Assembly (NCBI GenBank): GCA_018661465.1
Contig: JABJIC010000017.1
Span: 124,001 to 188,000, forward strand
Direction of reading: 5' to 3'
Length of the DNA stretch: 64,000 nt
Source: Gammaproteobacteria bacterium
GTDB taxonomy: Bacteria; Pseudomonadota; Gammaproteobacteria; Pseudomonadales; Pseudohongiellaceae
Shown: positions 8,515-17,557 of the stretch, in pieces
Layout of the letters: the number at the start of each line of letters is the position of its first letter
How positions within the stretch are numbered: position 1 is the stretch's first letter
The notes under the pieces: model-generated
What the model saw: the letters and a program-made list of their open reading frames with translations, nothing else
Told to the model about the DNA's origin: nothing
Database searches by the model: none
Made by a program: the position numbers and the translations under genes

Positions 8515-9423
8515 CTAGTAATCCACAACTTTTCTCTGGCGAAGCTCCTTCGACCGCTGCTGCACCCAGGCGTCGCCCAGAGTTCTTGCAGCTTCCTTCG
8601 CCGCAAAGCTCTGATCCACCATTCGGTTTATCTGTTGAAGCTGACGATTCCCTACTCCTGAATTTATTGTAATTCCCGCTTCCACTTCTTCCATGAGATA
8701 AGTACCAAGGCCGTCCGCTATAGAAGCTTCGCTGAGGCTCTGGGACAGAGAGGGAGACAATCGACCTATGGCGCCTAGAGTCTGTTGAGACCGATTTAGT
8801 GAGCGAACCGGGTTCAGAGAACGATATGTCTGATTACTTTGAATTGATTGAAAGTCGATTTCATCCTCTGCCATACAATCCTTGCTACTCTCTAATTCCT
8901 CTACAGGATTACACTCATCCAACCAATATCTCTGAGGTGCTCGAGACTCAAGAAGATTCAGGGTGTTTTGGACAGATACGATCGAAGGCAATAGCCTGTT
9001 AATGCTTTCTGCTGAATCTTCTTGTTGTTCTGTGATTTCCTGTTCAGGCCCTACTAGCAGCTCCGGCAATTCAATGCTTGAATCCAGAACAAGTTCATTT
9101 TCTGGTACAGGAGCCAAAATTTGGGTCGGTGGAGCTTCTACAGCCAGATCTTCCAGCACAGCGTCTGTTATCTCAGCTAAATCTTCAGCCGGAGGCTCGC
9201 GCACCGGTTCAGGCTCAGGCTCTGGAGAAACCTCAGTGAGGGGGTTAGTTGGAAATAACCGAATTTGCACGAATTCCGGTAAGGACTCCTCCTGACTCCC
9301 CATTTTGTTGTTCCATAAGGCAGCAATAAGAATTCCATGCAACAGCAAACTGAGGGCTACTGCAATCAGCAGTCCACTTCTTTCATTGCTTTGCGAATCA
9401 GTTCTATCCTCTTCTATTTCCAT
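8515..9423 (-). CDS. TonB-like membrane-anchored protein of unknown function
   Basis: 302 residues. A short cytoplasmic tail is followed by one membrane segment (about 17-37, LLIAVALSLLLHGILIAALW), in which the SLLLHGILI pattern with a conserved His resembles the TonB N-terminal anchor. After it comes a Pro/Glu-rich stretch (EPEPEPVREPPAED) and a long acidic and then polar periplasmic part. The canonical TonB C-terminal receptor-binding domain is not visible; the C-terminus is Arg/Gln-rich and probably helical. There are no exbB or exbD neighbours. It may couple an inner-membrane motor to an envelope protein, but that rests only on the anchor. An AT-rich inverted repeat lies upstream. Confidence 0.7.
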   Translation of the reverse strand: MEIEEDRTDSQSNERSGLLIAVALSLLLHGILIAALWNNKMGSQEESLPEFVQIRLFPTNPLTEVSPEPEPEPVREPPAEDLAEITDAVLEDLAVEAPPTQILAPVPENELVLDSSIELPELLVGPEQEITEQQEDSAESINRLLPSIVSVQNTLNLLESRAPQRYWLDECNPVEELESSKDCMAEDEIDFQSIQSNQTYRSLNPVRSLNRSQQTLGAIGRLSPSLSQSLSEASIADGLGTYLMEEVEAGITINSGVGNRQLQQINRMVDQSFAAKEAARTLGDAWVQQRSKELRQRKVVDY

Positions 9424-9440
9424 GCGCTCAGGCTGATGCC

Positions 9441-9460
9441 TTATTCATAATTTTGAATAA
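9441..9460. repeat. AT-rich inverted repeat upstream of the TonB-like gene
   Basis: TTATTCA and TGAATAA, perfect 7-base arms separated by 6 bases, centred about 27 bases upstream of the start at 9423. The position suits an operator or promoter element for that gene. The regulator is unknown. Confidence 0.4.
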
Positions 9461-9543
9461 TATACATATGCGACACATAGCCTTAATTAGAGTTCCCTCA
9501 GAAGCAGACAAATTGCATTTACAGCATTTTCTTTAGGGTTTAA

Positions 9544-10041
9544 CTAGAAATCCAGTTCGGGAGCAACTGCGCTACTTTCCAGAGTCAAGAGGAACACCTT
9601 GGTTTCAAGTCCTCCGCCGAAACCGGTCAGCTTTCCTGAGCTACCGATGACCCTATGACAAGGTATTATCACAGGAATCGGATTCATTCCATTTGCCGCA
9701 CCTACGGCCCGTGACGCTTTGGGTCGCTGTATATGTTTCGCCAGCTGTCCATAGCTCCAGGTTTCTCCATAGGGAATTTCAGTTAGCGCGCCCCAGACAC
9801 TGCATTGAAATTCAGTACCGGTTGGAGATAAATCCAAATCAAAGGATTTTAATTCACCGGCAAAATAGGAAGCCAGTTGTGCCCGCGCTTCTTCGAAGCG
9901 GCTTGGGTCTTTTTTCCAATCAGCATCATGACGCCGGCCCATCTTGCCACCAGGAAACCCTAGCAGTTCTAACTGATCGCCATTGCCAGCCAGTAACAGG
10001 TCCCCGATTGGCGTTTCCTCGTAACAGTAATATGTAGTCAT
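9544..10041 (-). CDS. ogt: O6-methylguanine-DNA methyltransferase
   Basis: A suicide repair protein that moves the alkyl group from O6-alkylguanine or O4-alkylthymine in DNA to its own cysteine. The active site is IPCHRVIG with Cys128. It is preceded by the DNA-binding recognition segment (YGQLAKHI, SRAVGAANGMNP) and followed by LTGFGGGLETK. The length of 165 residues matches Ogt-type proteins without an Ada regulatory domain. It starts 70 bases downstream of the Ada-AlkA fusion on the same strand. Together the pair therefore supplies the methyltransferase domain that the fusion lacks. Confidence 0.95.
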   Translation of the reverse strand: MTTYYCYEETPIGDLLLAGNGDQLELLGFPGGKMGRRHDADWKKDPSRFEEARAQLASYFAGELKSFDLDLSPTGTEFQCSVWGALTEIPYGETWSYGQLAKHIQRPKASRAVGAANGMNPIPVIIPCHRVIGSSGKLTGFGGGLETKVFLLTLESSAVAPELDF

Positions 10042-10102
10042 TATCCAAATCCTCTGTGATCTTTCTTAGCTGGCAATTCTGTTTTCTGTTTTTACTATCT
10101 GA

Positions 10103-10130
10103 TTTTAGCTTTTAGCTTTTAGCTTTTAGC
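10103..10130. repeat. Four tandem copies of a 7-base unit (TTTTAGC) at the 3' end of the ada-alkA gene
   Basis: Four perfect head-to-tail heptamers, followed by a pyrimidine run. They cover the stop codon of the minus-strand gene ending at 10112. Because 7 is not a multiple of 3, gain or loss of a unit would change the last residues and the stop position. Slippage is the likely origin. Confidence 0.85.
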
Positions 10131-11638
10131 TTTTTTCTTTTTTCTTTTGGATTCAATTCCGCTTCCTGTTCTTGAGAAAACTTATAGTAGCGCCAGAGAA
10201 GAATTACTGCATACGCCCTCCAGGGCTGCCATGCCAATGAACGTTCGCGAAGCTTTGCTGGAGAAAGCGTCTCCCCAGGATCAGCTGCAGCTCGGCGAAG
10301 AATTAGGTCTGAATAAGGAAAAGCATCCGGGTCATTTAGGGCTCGCATTGCAATATATTGCGCTGTCCACTCTCCTATCCCTTTCACAGCACAAATCGTT
10401 TTCACAAATTCACTGCTGCTCGTCATGCAGTCGATAATCAAACCCCCGCTTTCAATCTGGCTGGCAACTTCCCTAATAGCCGCAATTCTTTGCTGAACAA
10501 CTCCCATCCCATCGAGATCCGCATTCGCTATTACTGCACTTTCAGGAAAAGCGTGGCTCAAGGAAAGCTCGGGATCATCAGCAGCGACATAGGGTCTACC
10601 GTATCGTTCTGCAATCCTTGCCACTAAGGTAGAGGCTGCTTTCACCGTTATTTGCTGGCCGAGGATGGCCCTTACTGATACTTCAAAGCCGTTCCAACAA
10701 CCCGGAACTCTAAGTCCTGGAAAGCGCTGAACCATAGGCTTAAGCATTTCATCTTCCGAAAGAAACCCGTCTATGTTGGCGCTATCTGCACGCAAATCAA
10801 AAATTGAGCGAATTCTGTCTACAATGTGGTACAAGTGGCACGTATCAGCAATACATATGTTTACTTTTAGCTGATTCTTAGATGGGATAAATGTTGCTTT
10901 AAAATGCCCATCAATTCCATCCACACTAATCGTTCTGGCGTAGCTCATGCCGGAAATAACTTCGACTCCCGGTATCGCACGATAAGCCAGAAAATCTAGA
11001 ATAGACTGCCAATCATATGGTGGGCGATAGGAAAGAAATATTTCAACTCCCTTCCCTGCTGCTTTACCCGCAACTTTTTTTGCTTTATTCCGAAAGTCCT
11101 TAGGGGATCTGTTGTAGGTTTTATCGAATACAGCGTTAAACCGTCGGATGCTGCCAAAACCCGATGCAAAACAAATTTCTGATAATGGCATTTGGGTTTC
11201 ATCTATTAGCTTCTTGGCGAAATGAAGTCTTCGGGTTTGAGCAACTTCCACTGGCGAGGCGCCGAGGTGATTATGGAATAATCTACCTAACTGTCTCGAG
11301 CCTACGTCCAATGCGTTTGCCAAATCATCCACACTGGCTTCGTCCAAAAAACCTTGTTCGATTAGCTGTAGCGCTCTGGAGACTTTCCAAGAAGATCCAC
11401 TCCATGCCGGAGTTCCTGGTGAGGACTCTGGTCTACAGCGAAGACAAGGGCGAAACCCTGCAACTGCTGCCGAGGCTGCTGATTTATATAAACGAACATT
11501 TTCTTTCTTGGGGATCCGAACTGGACACACAGGCCGGCAATAGATACCGGTAGTGGTTACACCCACAAAAAAACGCCCATCGAATCGAGGGTCTCGACTC
11601 TGCCGGGCGTTTTCAAATGTATCTCTTTCCAGTTCCAT
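10112..11638 (-). CDS. Ada-AlkA fusion: methylphosphotriester sensor, AraC-type regulator and 3-methyladenine glycosylase
   Basis: One 508-residue chain joins two arms of the adaptive response. The N-terminal Ada domain has the zinc cysteines C34, C38, C65 and C68 (GIYCRPVCPV, RPCLRCRP); methylation of one of them by DNA phosphotriesters normally switches on DNA binding. An AraC-type double helix-turn-helix follows at about 85-185. The C-terminal AlkA domain (about 200-490) has the helix-hairpin-helix AVKGIGEWTAQYIAM and the catalytic Asp444 in FPYSD. It should sense alkylation, activate this locus and excise 3-methyladenine. ogt follows in the same direction. The C-terminus is Lys-rich and encoded by the heptamer repeat. 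Confidence 0.93.
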   Translation of the reverse strand: MELERDTFENARQSRDPRFDGRFFVGVTTTGIYCRPVCPVRIPKKENVRLYKSAASAAVAGFRPCLRCRPESSPGTPAWSGSSWKVSRALQLIEQGFLDEASVDDLANALDVGSRQLGRLFHNHLGASPVEVAQTRRLHFAKKLIDETQMPLSEICFASGFGSIRRFNAVFDKTYNRSPKDFRNKAKKVAGKAAGKGVEIFLSYRPPYDWQSILDFLAYRAIPGVEVISGMSYARTISVDGIDGHFKATFIPSKNQLKVNICIADTCHLYHIVDRIRSIFDLRADSANIDGFLSEDEMLKPMVQRFPGLRVPGCWNGFEVSVRAILGQQITVKAASTLVARIAERYGRPYVAADDPELSLSHAFPESAVIANADLDGMGVVQQRIAAIREVASQIESGGLIIDCMTSSSEFVKTICAVKGIGEWTAQYIAMRALNDPDAFPYSDLILRRAAADPGETLSPAKLRERSLAWQPWRAYAVILLWRYYKFSQEQEAELNPKEKRKKLKAKS

Positions 11639-11736
11639 GACTTTTCATTCCATTTCCAGCGAATGAAGTCATCATACTCTGTTTTCTGCTAATTACTGGC
11701 CGTTTTCGGACCTCATCATCAGGAACATTTACCTCC

Positions 11737-12918
11737 TTATCTCGACTGCCAGGCTCTGCTCTGAGAAGCCACAATGCTTACAAGATTCCCCTGAGAAATA
11801 GACATATCGATGAGGTGTAGTCCCCACATTGCACTAACTTCAGAGCCCTGCATCAAGTCTCCCCGGATATCATCGGTGCGGGCATCAGCAGGATCTGCAT
11901 TTACGCTCATTTCCAGGTAGTTATAGGTGCCAGTGTTAACACATCGCGCACTCAGAAGACCCGGAACCTTAACGAATCGAGTGGATATATCCTGTGGAGG
12001 GTTGGTCCAGTCAGGCATGGGAGCTACTGCTTGTACTATTTCGCCAATGTTCGACAAATAGGCATCAAGCACCGCCGATTCACCTTCAGCCGCCGAAAGA
12101 TTTGCTGGATTAGTACAGGCTGCCTCGGAGTCCGTATCCGGCGCTCTACCAAACAGGGCAAAACCCTCCGGTGGTACAGAATCTCTGTAAGTCATGAAAT
12201 TTATGGCGCAGCCGAGCTGAGTATTTGAACGGCATAGCGGGATGTTCTCGAATGTACCACCCACATCTTTGCCCTTAGGGACAATTACGGGATTTCCAGC
12301 GAGAATGGCTGAAACCAACTGCTGCTGAAGCGGCTTTCCATCGATCTCGTTTCGAATCAGCTCGATAAGCAAACTAGTACCCTGAGAGTGCCCCACCAAC
12401 ACGAATCCGCGACCTTCATTGTGGTTTTCAAGGTAATACTTGAATGACGACACAACATCCTGATAGTTGAGCGCATCGTTATTCGCCAGGTCACCGGCAT
12501 TGGACATCAAAGCCTGAATGGTGATTTGCCGATAAATGGGCGCAAACACCCGACATTGAGACTTAAAATGAGCGAACTGCGTAAAAGTTGTAATTAGCTC
12601 CTCATTCCGTCCAGGACTCATATCGGAGAATGATTGCTGATCTAGCGAAGTTGTTGGATAGATATAGAAGCAATCAATGGCTGGATCTGTTTTTTCCGGC
12701 CAGGGCTCGATAGTTAGGCCTCCATCGGGGCTAATCACAGTTGCAGACAAGTCCTGATCACAGAGATCAATCTGATTTCCCGGATGACATATCCAGTTAT
12801 CTATGTCGCTGTAGTCAGGAGAGTCGAGGACGCTTTCCTGAGCAGCGCTCAGGGAAAGGAAAGAAGTAACAGCAAGGAAGCTGAGAATCTTAGGAAACAC
12901 TGCAATTCGTAAATTCAT
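11737..12918 (-). CDS. Secreted DUF3089 alpha/beta-hydrolase-like protein
   Basis: The signal peptide (about 27 residues, ending LSAAQ) is followed by a region with the marks of DUF3089: PAIDCFYIYPTTS, QCRVFAPIYRQIT and the nucleophile elbow GHSQG with Ser178. FMTYRDSVPP and later CVNTGTYNYLEM are also present. This is an exported hydrolase, probably an esterase or lipase, with unknown substrate. Several cysteine pairs fit a periplasmic location. It stands alone between the alkylation-repair pair and the divergent ilvD. Confidence 0.88.
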   Translation of the reverse strand: MNLRIAVFPKILSFLAVTSFLSLSAAQESVLDSPDYSDIDNWICHPGNQIDLCDQDLSATVISPDGGLTIEPWPEKTDPAIDCFYIYPTTSLDQQSFSDMSPGRNEELITTFTQFAHFKSQCRVFAPIYRQITIQALMSNAGDLANNDALNYQDVVSSFKYYLENHNEGRGFVLVGHSQGTSLLIELIRNEIDGKPLQQQLVSAILAGNPVIVPKGKDVGGTFENIPLCRSNTQLGCAINFMTYRDSVPPEGFALFGRAPDTDSEAACTNPANLSAAEGESAVLDAYLSNIGEIVQAVAPMPDWTNPPQDISTRFVKVPGLLSARCVNTGTYNYLEMSVNADPADARTDDIRGDLMQGSEVSAMWGLHLIDMSISQGNLVSIVASQSRAWQSR

Positions 12919-13164
12919 AGTTAAGCCTAGAAGTGATGGTCAGGTGACTAGTTTTAAGAGGTAGATATCGCTGTTTTACCAATCTTTGTAGCGAAACGGA
13001 AGCGCGTCACTATACCTCAAGAAACAGCCTTGCCAAAGGTGAATGCGATGAGTTCCACACTGGTGTATATTAGCCGCCTTATCACTGTGCCCGCGCCTTA
13101 TTCCATAGCAGGTTTAGCACACAATTAAGTTAAAGTAATCTCTAAAGTAATAGCTGGATTTTTA

Positions 13165-14844
13165 ATGATAAACAAAGACTTACGTAAGTATTCGAAGATT
13201 GTAGTTGATGGTGTAGAACAGGCGCCCAGCCGAGCGATGCTCAGAGCAGTTGGTTTCGAAGATCAGGACTTCAAAAAGCCGCAAATAGGAATTGCCTCCA
13301 CTTGGGCTATGGTCACGCCTTGCAATATGCACATCGACAAACTGGCTGAAGACGTCAACAAAGGAACGGATGCGGCTGGTGGTAAAGGGATTATTTACAA
13401 CACCATTACCATTTCCGATGGCATCTCCATGGGTACAGAAGGTATGAAATACTCACTCGTATCCCGCGAAGTAATCGCTGATTCTGTGGAAACGGTGTCC
13501 GCATGCATGGGTCACGATGCAATTATCACTATTGGGGGTTGCGACAAGAACATGCCAGGGCTGCTAATGGGAATGGCCAGGCTCAACCGACCTTCTATCT
13601 TTATCTATGGCGGCACAATCCAACCGGGGCCCAATCACACCAATGTGGTTTCCGTATTCGAAGCTGTTGGAGGCCACGCAGCTGGAACCGTATCGGATAT
13701 AGAGTTAAAACAGATTGAGGATACGGCTATCCCAGGACCAGGTTCCTGCGGCGGTATGTACACTGCGAACACCATGGCCTCGGCTATTGAGGCGCTTGGC
13801 ATGAGTCTTCCGAACAGCTCAGCCCAAGACGCAATTTCACAGGAGAAAGTAGACGATTGCCTGAACGCAGGCGAAGCAATCATGCATCTTCTCGAACACG
13901 ATATTAAGCCATCAGATATTATGACTCGCCCTGCTTTCGAGAATGCCATCAAGGTTACAATCGCATTGGGTGGATCTACCAACGCAGTTTTACACCTTCT
14001 CGCGATGGCTCACACCATGGGCGTAGAGCTCGAACTGGATGACTTCTCTACTATTGGCAAAAAGACACCCATGCTGGCGGATTTAAAGCCCAGTGGTAAA
14101 TATTTGATGTCTGAACTTATAAAGATTGGCGGTATTCAGCCCTTAATGAAAACCATGCTTGAAGCTGGCATGCTAGATGGTAGCTGCCTTACGGTTACAG
14201 GGAAGACAATAGAAGAAAACCTTGCTGATGTTGAACCCTATCCAGCAGGACAAGACATCATTCGACCTCTGGACAAGCCAATCAAGAAAGACAGTCATCT
14301 TGTTATCCTAAGGGGTAATCTCGCACCTGACGGAGCGGTTGCCAAGATCACTGGTAAGGAAGGCTTGTCCTTCTCCGGTAATGCACGAGTATTTGAATCA
14401 GAAGAAGCATCTCTTAAAGGCATTCTCGACGGCACCGTAGTAAAAGATGACGTATTGATCATACGTTACGAAGGTCCTAAGGGAGCACCTGGCATGCGAG
14501 AGATGCTAAGTCCAACCGCTGCCATCATGGGCAAGGGCCTGGGTGAAGACGTTGCGCTAATTACCGACGGAAGATTTTCAGGCGGGAGCCATGGTTTTGT
14601 TGTGGGTCACGTGACGCCTGAAGCTATTGAGGGTGGACCGATCGCTATCATTGAAACTGGAGACAAGATTTCAATAGATGCCGAGACCAATGAAGTAACA
14701 GTCGAACTAAGCGATGAAGAAATCGCCGCCCGTCTTACAAAATGGAAAAAGCCTGCTTCGCGTTATACTCGTGGCGTGCTAGCGAAATATGCCGCTACTG
14801 TTACATCGGCATCAGAAGGAGCGGTTACAGATAAGTATTTGTAA
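13165..14844 (+). CDS. ilvD: Dihydroxy-acid dehydratase (short form)
   Basis: Converts 2,3-dihydroxy-isovalerate and -methylvalerate to the 2-keto acids, the third step of valine and isoleucine synthesis. The iron-sulfur cysteines are C53 (VTPCNMH), C126 (GGCDKNMPG) and C195 ([13 protein letters not shown]). The magnesium-binding and C-terminal signatures are [21 protein letters not shown]. The 559-residue length is that of the short group found in actinobacteria, cyanobacteria and archaea, not the 616-residue E. coli enzyme. That group often carries an oxygen-stable 2Fe-2S cluster, which is an inference here. It stands alone, without other ilv genes. The ribosome site is weak. Confidence 0.95.
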   Translation: MINKDLRKYSKIVVDGVEQAPSRAMLRAVGFEDQDFKKPQIGIASTWAMVTPCNMHIDKLAEDVNKGTDAAGGKGIIYNTITISDGISMGTEGMKYSLVSREVIADSVETVSACMGHDAIITIGGCDKNMPGLLMGMARLNRPSIFIYGGTIQPGPNHTNVVSVFEAVGGHAAGTVSDIELKQIEDTAIPGPGSCGGMYTANTMASAIEALGMSLPNSSAQDAISQEKVDDCLNAGEAIMHLLEHDIKPSDIMTRPAFENAIKVTIALGGSTNAVLHLLAMAHTMGVELELDDFSTIGKKTPMLADLKPSGKYLMSELIKIGGIQPLMKTMLEAGMLDGSCLTVTGKTIEENLADVEPYPAGQDIIRPLDKPIKKDSHLVILRGNLAPDGAVAKITGKEGLSFSGNARVFESEEASLKGILDGTVVKDDVLIIRYEGPKGAPGMREMLSPTAAIMGKGLGEDVALITDGRFSGGSHGFVVGHVTPEAIEGGPIAIIETGDKISIDAETNEVTVELSDEEIAARLTKWKKPASRYTRGVLAKYAATVTSASEGAVTDKYL

Positions 14845-14888
14845 CTGTCAGCGATACTAAAACCCAATAACCGCAAAGAATAAGAACA

Positions 14889-15926
14889 GTGCCAGACTTT
14901 TTTACCAGCATAGGAACCTTGCTTTCCGGTAGCTTTCTTCAGGATGGCGCCCTTTGGGCGCTTCGCACTATTCCGGGCTTCCCTCCCATTATTCAGACGG
15001 TGCATATTCTAGGCATAGCAGTTGTTATGGGCTCTATAGTAATGCTTGATTTGCGCATACTGGGACTCGCTGCTCGCTCGCAGCAAATACCTGAAATGAC
15101 CAAGCGTCTGATGCCCTGGCTGTGGTGGGCACTGGCCAGTAATTTGGTCTCCGGCGGCTTCTTTCTGCTTGGCCGACCAAACCGCTATTTCAATAATCCT
15201 GTGTTCGCCTGGAAAATGAGCTTCTTGCTGCCGGCAATCGCCCTTACCCTGCTCTACTACTTGATGAGCCGCAGGCAAGATAACTACTGGCAAATGAACC
15301 TGAAGCGGCAATGGATGGGCCGGGCTATCGCTTTGCTTTCACTTAGCCTATTGATTTTGGTGGCCACTAGCGGACGCTGGATTGCTTATCTTGAATATCT
15401 TCAATTTCCACTCTGGAGTATTGAAGTATTCGATGCAGGCCCACAGCCCTCTTTTTTACTGGCTGTAGAGAATTGGTCATTATCTCAGAACATCGCCTCT
15501 ACTAACTGGTTTCCTGTTTTGGAATCCATTCATGTCATCGCTGCAGCTATGGTTGTGGGTTCTATCTTAATGGTAGATCTACGATTAATCGGACTTGCGG
15601 CAAAGAAATATTCAATCAGCAAGCTCTCTAAAGAAATGGTTCCTTGGTCCATCGCCGCATTTGTGATCACTACTATTACAGGGCTTGGCATGTTTATCAC
15701 TAGAGCTGCCTCCCACGTAGTTAACCCTGCATTTCAATGGAAAGCGTTCTTGCTCCTACTGGCTGGGTTAAATATGGTCTACTTCCATTTCAGGATTTAT
15801 AAGAGAATCTCTGAATGGGATACGACTGAAGACACCCCAACCCAACTCAAAGTAATCGGCTGCCTCTCACTTATACTATGGAGTGGCGTTATGCTTGCAG
15901 GAAGATGGGTTGGTCATATCGTCTGA
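14889..15926 (+). CDS. DUF6644-like multi-pass membrane protein with two tandem repeats
   Basis: 345 residues with about eight to ten hydrophobic segments. The chain is an internal duplication. Residues about 32-120 (IIQTVHILGIAVVMGSIVML, DLRILGLAA, NPVFAWKMSFLLPAI) match residues about 210-300 (LESIHVIAAAMVVGSILMV, DLRLIGLAA, NPAFQWKAFLLLLAGLNM). The single-unit protein at 41388 has the same landmarks (VESFHFLGLSMLIG, DLRLLGVG, NPAIQSKLFFLLLAGINM). The conserved His in each unit could bind heme or metal, but that is a guess. Start is GTG. The function of the family is unknown. It may be cotranscribed with ilvD, 44 bases upstream. Confidence 0.78.
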   Translation: MPDFFTSIGTLLSGSFLQDGALWALRTIPGFPPIIQTVHILGIAVVMGSIVMLDLRILGLAARSQQIPEMTKRLMPWLWWALASNLVSGGFFLLGRPNRYFNNPVFAWKMSFLLPAIALTLLYYLMSRRQDNYWQMNLKRQWMGRAIALLSLSLLILVATSGRWIAYLEYLQFPLWSIEVFDAGPQPSFLLAVENWSLSQNIASTNWFPVLESIHVIAAAMVVGSILMVDLRLIGLAAKKYSISKLSKEMVPWSIAAFVITTITGLGMFITRAASHVVNPAFQWKAFLLLLAGLNMVYFHFRIYKRISEWDTTEDTPTQLKVIGCLSLILWSGVMLAGRWVGHIV

Positions 15927-15937
15927 TCGAGCTGTAG

Positions 15938-16135
15938 ATACTGGAACTAAGACCTAGCTGCTAGTAATGCGATAGGGATCTTCCGGAGGATTCAACGCGA
16001 GACAGTATTTGTTCCTGCGAATTTACTTTCTGCGGCGATTGCGTGGAGAATACCTTGCTTAACGTCAGCCCAAACTGCGGTGACGGGCTCACAAAAGACC
16101 TATTTGACCAGCGTTACGTCGGCGAAGCGATGTGA
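15938..16135 (+). pseudogene. Decayed DUF1272 (cysteine-rich, zinc-ribbon-like) gene
   Basis: Reading from 15938 gives (ATA)-LELRPSC, then TAG TAA, then CDRDLPEDSTRDSICSC, EFTFCGDCVENTLLN and VSPNCGDGL, ending at TGA. The order matches DUF1272 proteins (MLELRPxCxxCxxDLPxDS, ICSFECTFCxxCV, NVCPNCGG). Four lesions are visible: the start codon is ATA, two consecutive stop codons fall where a cysteine pair is expected, the FEC of CSFECTFC reads CEF, and the first Cys of CPNCG is Ser. These changes remove metal ligands, so the gene is dead. The family recognition is from memory but the run of shared landmarks is long. Confidence 0.82.
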
Positions 16136-16189
16136 GCCTTCAGGATTAGCCAGCTTCAAACTCGCGAATTCAAGCCAAGTTTCTTATGA

Positions 16190-16217
16190 CATAAAAATTA
16201 CCTGCCGAAGACAGGCA
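16190..16217 (-). terminator. Possible weak terminator after the pit gene
   Basis: On the minus strand a CCTGT/GCAGG hairpin with a short CTTCG loop is followed by an AT-rich, T-containing tail, about 40 bases past the pit stop codon. The stem is short, so this is tentative. Confidence 0.3.
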
Positions 16218-16254
16218 GACCACGCTTATCTGTAGTTTACTAATCCCTTATTTT

Positions 16255-17529
16255 CTAACCAAAGATGCCTTTGAATAGAAAGAAGAAGACGATTGATATT
16301 CCAGCACCCACTGGCAATGTCACTACCCAGGACAAAAAGATACGACCCACGACACCCAGGTTCAGCGCCCCAATGCCTCGAGCAATACCAACACCTAGAA
16401 CAGCACCCACCAGAGTGTGAGTGGTTGAAACCGGAATACCAGTTCCCGATGCCACTACCACTGTAGTAGCGGCTGCGAGCTCGGCAGCAAACCCTCTACT
16501 TGGAGTAAGTTCGGTGATATTGCGGCCAATGGTAGCGATTACTTTGTATCCCCACATAGCCAGTCCAGTAACAATACCTGCCCCACCAAGAAGCAAAATC
16601 CAGAAAGGTAGAGCGGATTCCTCAACGAACACACCCCCGCTCTGAACTACCCCGACTATCGCCGCCAATGGACCGATGGCATTGGCGACATCATTTGAAC
16701 CATGGGCGAAGGCCATGGAACAAGCGGTGAAAATCATCAGCACGCCGAATAAACGTTCCACATTGGTAAAATGAAAATCCTTGTCAGCGCCAGGCACATC
16801 TTTAATTGAACGCATCATAAAGACACCGAGAAGCATAGCCAGGACGCCACAACCCAGAGCCATCACAACTGATTCGCCAAAGCTAAAATCAAGACCTACA
16901 TGACGCAGCCCCTTCACCATGGTAACCATTGCGATGGCAAAGCCAACCAGGAAAATATAGAACGGGACATATTTCTTGGCATTGGCAAACGGATTCTCTG
17001 TATCCAGAATCAATTTCTGAACACTACGAAAAATGAAGAAGGCTAGAATTCCCGAAACCATCGGTGAGACAACCCAGCTCGCCACAATTTCCCAGACCTT
17101 ACTCCACACTACTGCGTCTCTGGAAATTCCGACGACAGCAAAACCAACAATGGCGCCTATAATAGAATGAGTCGTCGATACCGGCCATCCATTATGGGAT
17201 GCAACCAGAAGCCAGATACCAGCCGCCAATAGTGAAGACAGCATGCCATAAACCAACAATTCCGGTGAGTCAGCGAAGCCTGCCTTCTCTATATCAATAA
17301 TCCCGCTTCTTATCGTAGAAGTTACTTCGCCTCCAGCAAAATAAGCCCCGGCAAATTCGAAAACCATGGCAATAAGAATTGCCTGCTTAATAGTAATCGC
17401 CTTGGCACCAACCGATGTTCCCATGGCATTGGCTACATCGTTTGCCCCCACACCCCAGGCCATGAAAAAGCCGAATACACAGGCAAGTATTAGAAATATA
17501 GAGCCGTACTGTGAAATGATTTCAGACAT
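16255..17529 (-). CDS. Low-affinity inorganic phosphate transporter, Pit family
   Basis: A proton- or cation-coupled phosphate permease of the inner membrane with about ten to eleven hydrophobic segments in 424 residues. The family signature appears once in each half: GANDVANAMGTSVGAKAIT near residue 27 and HGSNDVANAIGPLAAI near residue 275, with WPVSTTHSIIGAI and IPVSTTHTLVGAV also paired. It lies 28 bases downstream of the PhoU-like gene, an arrangement widely conserved for Pit transporters. Metal-phosphate is the usual substrate. A role in arsenate entry would follow from the family but is not shown here. Confidence 0.95.
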   Translation of the reverse strand: MSEIISQYGSIFLILACVFGFFMAWGVGANDVANAMGTSVGAKAITIKQAILIAMVFEFAGAYFAGGEVTSTIRSGIIDIEKAGFADSPELLVYGMLSSLLAAGIWLLVASHNGWPVSTTHSIIGAIVGFAVVGISRDAVVWSKVWEIVASWVVSPMVSGILAFFIFRSVQKLILDTENPFANAKKYVPFYIFLVGFAIAMVTMVKGLRHVGLDFSFGESVVMALGCGVLAMLLGVFMMRSIKDVPGADKDFHFTNVERLFGVLMIFTACSMAFAHGSNDVANAIGPLAAIVGVVQSGGVFVEESALPFWILLLGGAGIVTGLAMWGYKVIATIGRNITELTPSRGFAAELAAATTVVVASGTGIPVSTTHTLVGAVLGVGIARGIGALNLGVVGRIFLSWVVTLPVGAGISIVFFFLFKGIFG

Positions 17530-17557
17530 ACAATTTATTCTTCTATTTATTTAGGTT

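Noticed and set aside
9693-10037. 114-codon plus-strand frame opposite ogt
   Set aside because: Antisense to a confirmed gene; codon pattern is explained by the other strand.
10103-10130. CRISPR or attachment site at the heptamer repeat
   Set aside because: The unit is only 7 bases with no spacers, and it lies inside a coding region. It is a simple tandem repeat.
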